Assembly: GCA_900765465.1 (NCBI GenBank)
Contig: CAAFRM010000352.1
Coordinates: 1-10,074 of the forward strand
Source: an uncultured Prevotella sp.
GTDB lineage: Bacteria > Bacteroidota > Bacteroidia > Bacteroidales > Bacteroidaceae
Length of the DNA: 10,074 nucleotides
Direction: 5' to 3'
In this document: piece after piece, positions 6,059 through 10,074 of the stretch
How the letters are laid out: every line of letters starts with the position of its first letter
How positions within the stretch are numbered: position 1 is the first letter of the stretch
Translations under genes and position numbers: made by a program
Notes under the pieces: model-generated
The model's database searches: none
What the model was told of the DNA's origin: nothing
The model's input: only the letters and a program-made list of their open reading frames with translations

Positions 6059-7938
6059 TTCTTTGCTCCTTTCTTTTCTTGTTTCTTATAATATTCATCA
6101 CGAAGTTTGTCGTAATCTACAGAGTTCTTGAGAATGCGTGGGCGCATTTCGTTGTACTTCGGACTCAGGATATTGTACTCTTCCTTGTAGGTTGGAGTTT
6201 CGATGCCTGCCAGATATAATAATAGGTGAGGCAGGGCATCGGTCATGAATCGCTTGTCCTTGGCGGCACGTATCTGCTTGTAAATCTTGCGGTGAGCCTT
6301 GATGTACTTCGGTGAGCAATAAATCCAGAATGGAATCTCAAACTCATAGTGTGCCAGAGGCCAGTCGATATTGGCTGAGTGGTTACGGCAGATGAAGCCG
6401 CGGTTCTCCTCATAGCATTCCTCGCCATGGTCTGGCACGTAGATGACGATGGCATCCTGTTTCTGGAATCGCTTTACGATTTGTGCCACGATGGAGTCGT
6501 TGTAGAGGGTGGCGTTGTCGTAATGACTCAGCATCTTGCGCTGCGCATTGGTCAGCTCAGGGCGCTTATCCTCATAACTGCTTGCCCAGAATCTGCCCTG
6601 ATTCATGCGATAGCGCTGTTTGTAGTTCACGTGCTGTCCCATCAGGTGGAAGATGGTGAGGTTGTGCTCCTTCTGGAAGTTCTTCAAACTGTCGTCGTAA
6701 TCCTTTAGGAGTCCGTCGTCCAGATCGTGGAGCTGGGTGTTGCGATGGTCAAACTGCAGTTTGCTCAGTTCCGGGTTGTTTAGGAAGAAGCCGCCGCTGA
6801 AATCATAAACCGCTTCCTTAGCCTGTGGCAGGAACTCGTTGGTGATGAAGGTAACGTTGTAGCCCGCCTTGCGGAATACCTCCGGGAAGAGTGGATAGTC
6901 GCACCATTCACCCTTCTCGCCCACAACATGGGTAGAAAGCATGTTCTTGAATACGAAACTGGTCAGGTTCCAGCAGGTTACCACATCGGTAAACTTGGTA
7001 AGCTTGCGGCTCTTCTCCAATGCCGCCTGCAGAGGGGTGGTATTCATGAAGTAGCCATACTGCTGGGAATGATGGCGACCGAAGCTCTCACCGATAATCA
7101 ATACGATGTTAGGCGAGCGATAGCTGCAGCTGTCTACCTTCACCTCATGGGCTGCATGGATGAGTTGGGTAATCTGGTGTGCCGCCAGTTGGTTGGCGTA
7201 GATACTGAAGTGGAGTCGGTAGATTGGCAGATAGAGCACGGCATGGTCTTTCTCCGTCAGGATATGCTCCACTTCACCGATGGTGCTTCCATTCATGAGC
7301 TTGTGGTAAGCCGCCTTGTTGTGCCAGGAAGTACAGACGCCCGTAATCAGGAGCGCCAGACAGAGGATACCGAAGGTGGCTGGCATGGCAGCCGTCATAC
7401 GGGGAATGGCCATCAACCGTTTTTTGAGCGAAGCCAATTCGAGTACGGTGATGAGGAAGACGTAAACCTTGATGAGCTGTTTGCGGAAGAGGGCGATGAG
7501 TATCTGGATGAGTGCTAGGAGCAAAATCCAGCCCACACTACTGAATATCACCTCCGTAGAGATAAGTGCCGAGAGGAAACTGCTTGCCTCTGAACTGTTG
7601 GTCTCGCCTACCAGCATCAGCATAGAAGGATTGAGCGTGGCACCGAAATTCACGAAGCAATAGGTGTCGGCGGCAGCGACGCTATATAATATAAGGTATA
7701 GCACGCCACGTAAGCCCAAACGCACCTTCCTTGGGAAGATGGCGAGGATGGCACACAAGATGTAGAGGTCGGTAAAGAGTTCCAGGAACAGATTACCATA
7801 CAAAGACCCCTTGGCTGGTGTGGTCACGATAGAACTGATCATGCCTAATAAGTACATGAACACAAAGAAGTTCGCATTCCTGCGAATAGGAGCCGAAACT
7901 AAGCTCAGGCACTTCTTGATAATTTCTTTCCAACCCAT
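6055..7938 (-). CDS. Phosphoethanolamine transferase (EptA-like, sulfatase fold)
   Basis: A 627-residue protein with about five N-terminal membrane spans (roughly 24-40, 50-68, 77-95, 125-150, 186-202), preceded by a short basic tail. A periplasmic alkaline-phosphatase-superfamily domain (PF00884) runs from about 275 to 585. Motifs are NIVLIIGESFGRHH (277-290, metal ligand Glu284), WNLTSFVFKNMLS (323-335, nucleophile most likely Thr326), FHLMGQHVNY (430-439) and VPDHGEECYE (501-510, metal ligands Asp503 and His504). This is the order seen in EptA/EptB/EptC enzymes, which transfer phosphoethanolamine from phosphatidylethanolamine to lipid A, core sugar or another glycan. The C-terminal tail from about 590 is basic and ends in KKGAKK. 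It lies 48 bases after nadD and overlaps the next AT3 gene by 4 bases. The class is confident; the acceptor, lipid A or another glycan, is open. Confidence 0.88.
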   Translation of the reverse strand: MGWKEIIKKCLSLVSAPIRRNANFFVFMYLLGMISSIVTTPAKGSLYGNLFLELFTDLYILCAILAIFPRKVRLGLRGVLYLILYSVAAADTYCFVNFGATLNPSMLMLVGETNSSEASSFLSALISTEVIFSSVGWILLLALIQILIALFRKQLIKVYVFLITVLELASLKKRLMAIPRMTAAMPATFGILCLALLITGVCTSWHNKAAYHKLMNGSTIGEVEHILTEKDHAVLYLPIYRLHFSIYANQLAAHQITQLIHAAHEVKVDSCSYRSPNIVLIIGESFGRHHSQQYGYFMNTTPLQAALEKSRKLTKFTDVVTCWNLTSFVFKNMLSTHVVGEKGEWCDYPLFPEVFRKAGYNVTFITNEFLPQAKEAVYDFSGGFFLNNPELSKLQFDHRNTQLHDLDDGLLKDYDDSLKNFQKEHNLTIFHLMGQHVNYKQRYRMNQGRFWASSYEDKRPELTNAQRKMLSHYDNATLYNDSIVAQIVKRFQKQDAIVIYVPDHGEECYEENRGFICRNHSANIDWPLAHYEFEIPFWIYCSPKYIKAHRKIYKQIRAAKDKRFMTDALPHLLLYLAGIETPTYKEEYNILSPKYNEMRPRILKNSVDYDKLRDEYYKKQEKKGAKK

Positions 7939-7972
7939 ATCTTTCTATTTGTTGTTAAATGTGATTTAATGG

Positions 7973-7990
7973 AGAGTTTAAAGAGTTTAG
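7973..7990. repeat. Short tandem repeat at the 3' end of nadD
   Basis: Two copies of AGAGTTTA (7973-7980 and 7982-7989) with a 9-base period overlap the nadD stop. Read on the minus strand they give the stop TAA, and a second TAA nine bases later stays in frame; a third in-frame TAA follows. No function is evident. Confidence 0.7.
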
Positions 7991-8571
7991 AGGGAAGTTG
8001 AGAGAGGGCTGTAGTTTTTGATAGCCAGCTTCTCGATGCATGGAGGAACCATTCCTTCGATGCTCTTTCCTTCTTTGATGTGTTGTCTTATCTCCGTGCT
8101 GCTGATGTTGAGCAGGGGAGTCTCTACGATGGTTACACCTGCCGGAACCTCACCGATGCTGGAGCCTTGGCGAGGATAAACCACGATGGGGTAGTGGGTG
8201 AGGATATCGTCATGGTGATACCACTTGTCGAATGCCGCCCAGTTATCGCCGCCAATCAGCAGGGTGAACTCTGTTTCCGGATAATCCTTGCTGATGGCCT
8301 GCAGCGTGTGCCAGGTATAGGAAGGCTTGGGCAGGCGGAACTCATAGTCGCATGCCTTCAGCTGAGGTTCCTTCTCCAAAGCCTTCTCTACCATTTCCAG
8401 GCGCAGGTGGTCATCGAGCAGGTCGGTGGCTGTCTTCTTGAATGGGTTCATGGGGGAGACCATAAACCACACCTCGTCCAACCCCGCCTTCTCGCAAAGG
8501 CTTTTAGCCAATGCGATGTGGCCGGTATGGATAGGATTGAAGCTTCCGCCAAAGATTCCTACCTTTTTCAT
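7987..8571 (-). CDS. nadD: Nicotinate-nucleotide adenylyltransferase NadD
   Basis: A 194-residue cytoplasmic enzyme that adenylates nicotinate mononucleotide with ATP to give deamido-NAD, the penultimate step of NAD synthesis. The nucleotidyltransferase signature GIFGGSFNPIHTGHIALA (5-22) contains the GGSFxPxHxGH motif that binds ATP. The mid-domain IGGDN (106-110) and the C-terminal ISSTEIR (156-162) are typical NadD motifs, and the length is normal for the family. The ATG at 8571 gives an N-terminus MKKVGIFGG that aligns with the family start. It lies 33 bases after gmk and is likely co-transcribed with it and the yicC-type gene. Direct short repeats flank it on both sides but do not disturb the frame. 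Confidence 0.96.
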   Translation of the reverse strand: MKKVGIFGGSFNPIHTGHIALAKSLCEKAGLDEVWFMVSPMNPFKKTATDLLDDHLRLEMVEKALEKEPQLKACDYEFRLPKPSYTWHTLQAISKDYPETEFTLLIGGDNWAAFDKWYHHDDILTHYPIVVYPRQGSSIGEVPAGVTIVETPLLNISSTEIRQHIKEGKSIEGMVPPCIEKLAIKNYSPLSTSL

Positions 8572-8575
8572 TTTA

Positions 8576-8601
8576 ATGATTCACTTTGATGATTCACTTT
8601 T
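8576..8601. repeat. 13-bp tandem duplication between gmk and nadD
   Basis: ATGATTCACTTTG (8576-8588) is followed directly by ATGATTCACTTTT (8589-8601), identical at 12 of 13 positions. It fills nearly all of the 33-base gap just upstream of the nadD start. It looks like a small slippage or duplication; a spacing effect on nadD translation is possible but not shown. Confidence 0.85.
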
Positions 8602-8604
8602 TAA

Positions 8605-9177
8605 TTATTCGCTCAAAAAGTCCTTTACTAGCTGGTAAACTTCCTGCTGGGCTTTCTCCAGGTCGTCGTTTACAACCACGTGGTCAAACTGAGGAGCGAA
8701 GGTCAGCTCGAAGCTAGCCTTGGCAAGGCGCTGCTCGATAACTTCAGGCGCATCGGTATTGCGACCCACCAGACGGCGACGCAACTCCTCTACCGAAGGA
8801 GGCTGCACGAAGATGCTCAAGGCACGTTCGCCATAGAATTTCTTGATGTTGACACCACCCTTCACGTCCACGTCGAAAATCACCGACTCGCCATTGGCTA
8901 GCTGGTTCTCTACCTGCGACTTCAGGGTGCCGTAGAATCGGTCTTGGTAAACTTCCTCATACTCCAGGAACTCATCGGTCTCAATCTTCGCCTTGAATTC
9001 CTCTGGCGAGAGGAAGAAATATTCCACACCATTCTGTTCTGTACCGCGAGGAGCACGAGAGGTGCAACTGATAGAGAAGGCCAGTTTCAACTCAGGATGC
9101 TCCTTCATCAGCCAGTTAACGATGGTACTCTTGCCGCTGCCCGATGGGGCACTGAAAATTAATAATCCGTTCTTCAT
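8605..9177 (-). CDS. gmk: Guanylate kinase
   Basis: A 190-residue cytoplasmic kinase that phosphorylates GMP to GDP with ATP, in the path to GTP and dGTP. The P-loop SAPSGSGKST lies at residues 9-18. The GMP-binding segment is TSRAPRGTEQNGVEYFF, followed by IFDVDVKGG, and the lid region (RRRLVGRNTDAPEVIEQRL) is arginine-rich. Length and order fit bacterial Gmk. I chose the ATG at 9177. An in-frame TTG at 9189 would add four residues (MESK) but abuts the stop of the upstream gene, and the ATG gives the usual short N-terminus before the first strand. GGAAAG lies just upstream of this ATG. It is followed by nadD after 33 bases. Confidence 0.96.
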   Translation of the reverse strand: MKNGLLIFSAPSGSGKSTIVNWLMKEHPELKLAFSISCTSRAPRGTEQNGVEYFFLSPEEFKAKIETDEFLEYEEVYQDRFYGTLKSQVENQLANGESVIFDVDVKGGVNIKKFYGERALSIFVQPPSVEELRRRLVGRNTDAPEVIEQRLAKASFELTFAPQFDHVVVNDDLEKAQQEVYQLVKDFLSE

Positions 9178-9189
9178 TTTACTTTCCAA

Positions 9190-10068
9190 TTAAAGTGCAT
9201 TCAGCACTTGTTCCTTAATCTGTTCCAATTCGTCCTTCATCTTCACTACGATGTTCTGCATTTCAGCCTGGTTGCTCTTGGAACCAGTGGTGTTGATTTC
9301 GCGTCCCATCTCCTGAGCGATGAAGCCGAGTTTCTTACCCACGCCGTGACCTTCCTCGTTCATGGTTTCACGGAAATAGTTCAGGTGGTTGGCAAGGCGC
9401 TGCTTCTCCTCGCTGATGTCGAGCTTCTCGATGTAGTAGATAAGCTCCTGCTCCAGACGGTTCTTGTCGTACTCCACATTCGGAATCTGCTGCAAGCCAC
9501 TCACGATGTTCTGCTTGATCTTTTCAACACGAGCCTTCTCGTAAGGTTCGATGCTTGCAAGCAGAGCCTGAATGTTATCCACTTTCTCGGTGAATTTCTT
9601 CTGGAGAGCGGCTCCTTCCTGCTGGCGGAAGGCGATGAGATGGTTCACAGCCTCGAAAATTGCAGCTTTTGCCACTTCCCACTCCTCGTCGGTCAGTTCT
9701 TCCACGTCAGTCTTCGTTGTTACATCAGGAAGACGCAACAAAGTGCTGTACCAATCTGTTGGCTCAGGAATACCGGTTTCAGCAGAAATCTTCTTGATTT
9801 GCTGATAATAATTCTGTACAAGCGCAGCGTTGATAGGTGTTGCATCTGTAGCAGCATCCTTTTCAATCCAGATAGAGAAGTCTATCTTGCCTCTTTCCAG
9901 AGACTTAGCGATATACTGACGAATCTCCATCTCCTTCTCTCTGTAGAGAGGAGCAATGCGTGTAGAGAGGTCCAGATTCTTGCTGTTTAATGACTTTATC
10001 TCTACATTAATCTTCTTTGTTTTAAAGGCCGCGGTAGCTTTTCCGAAGCCTGTCATTGACTGTATCAT
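9190..10068 (-). CDS. yicC: YicC/YloC family endoribonuclease
   Basis: A 292-residue protein matching the YicC/YloC family in length and both domains. The N-terminal YicC-like region begins MIQSMTGFGKAT (1-12) and includes the conserved EIKSLNSKNLD stretch. The C-terminal DUF1732 region holds HGVGKKLGFIAQEMGREINT and GSKSNQAEMQNIVVKMKDEL (about 241-282), the most conserved signature and the likely site of the ribonuclease activity. E. coli YicC has been described as an endoribonuclease affecting small-RNA stability. The stop is separated from the gmk ATG by only 12 bases, and a yicC-gmk pairing is common in bacteria. The start at 10068 aligns with the family; only 6 bases upstream are in the window, so its promoter is not visible. 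Confidence 0.93.
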   Translation of the reverse strand: MIQSMTGFGKATAAFKTKKINVEIKSLNSKNLDLSTRIAPLYREKEMEIRQYIAKSLERGKIDFSIWIEKDAATDATPINAALVQNYYQQIKKISAETGIPEPTDWYSTLLRLPDVTTKTDVEELTDEEWEVAKAAIFEAVNHLIAFRQQEGAALQKKFTEKVDNIQALLASIEPYEKARVEKIKQNIVSGLQQIPNVEYDKNRLEQELIYYIEKLDISEEKQRLANHLNYFRETMNEEGHGVGKKLGFIAQEMGREINTTGSKSNQAEMQNIVVKMKDELEQIKEQVLNAL

Positions 10069-10074
10069 ATAATC

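Noticed and set aside
9178..9189. TTG start for gmk at 9189
   Set aside because: TTG directly abuts the preceding stop, and the ATG 12 bases later gives the normal Gmk N-terminus; the longer form cannot be fully excluded.
9208..9990. 260-codon plus-strand open frame opposite the yicC-type gene
   Set aside because: It is Leu/Val-rich, as expected from the antisense of a charged, helical protein; the minus-strand frame carries the conserved YicC signatures.

Overview
The window looks like a chromosomal segment of a gut-type Bacteroidota, most likely Prevotella/Segatella. This rests on protein character (yicC-gmk-nadD order, and a membrane HTH protein whose C-terminus resembles Bacteroidota regulators), on poor Shine-Dalgarno sequences, and on at least one good Bacteroidota-type promoter (-7 box TAnnTTTG). 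Base composition is mid-GC. The genus is an inference, because no rRNA or marker gene allows a firm call. All ten complete genes and one truncated gene lie on the minus strand, so transcription runs from the right edge to the left edge. There are no gaps above about 130 bases, and I see no RNA gene, insertion sequence or CRISPR array.

Right end (about 10068 down to 7987): a compact housekeeping block. It holds a YicC/YloC-family endoribonuclease, guanylate kinase (gmk) and nicotinate-nucleotide adenylyltransferase (nadD), spaced closely enough for one transcript.

Middle (7938 down to 4115): a membrane phosphoethanolamine transferase of the alkaline-phosphatase superfamily overlaps by 4 bases (ATGA) the start of an acyltransferase-3 (AT3) gene. 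Eighteen bases after that comes an unfamiliar protein with two membrane spans, a coiled coil and a C-terminal helix-turn-helix. The early coding region of this last gene carries a perfect 14-bp inverted repeat. The gene is visibly more AT-rich than its neighbours.

Left end (3982 down to 1): a 131-base intergenic region contains a good Bacteroidota promoter. It drives a small four- or five-span membrane protein of unknown function. A second, weaker promoter lies before another AT3 acyltransferase. Eleven bases later comes a UbiA-superfamily enzyme resembling decaprenyl-phosphate phosphoribosyltransferase (DPPR synthase), then a HAD-IB phosphatase, then a third AT3 acyltransferase cut off by the left edge.

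Taken together, from 7938 to 1 the window is a cell-envelope modification region. It has one phosphoethanolamine transferase, three different O-acyltransferase-type membrane enzymes, and a UbiA/HAD pair that could make a polyprenyl-phosphate-linked pentose (ribose or a derivative). The final glycan acceptor is not identifiable from this sequence.
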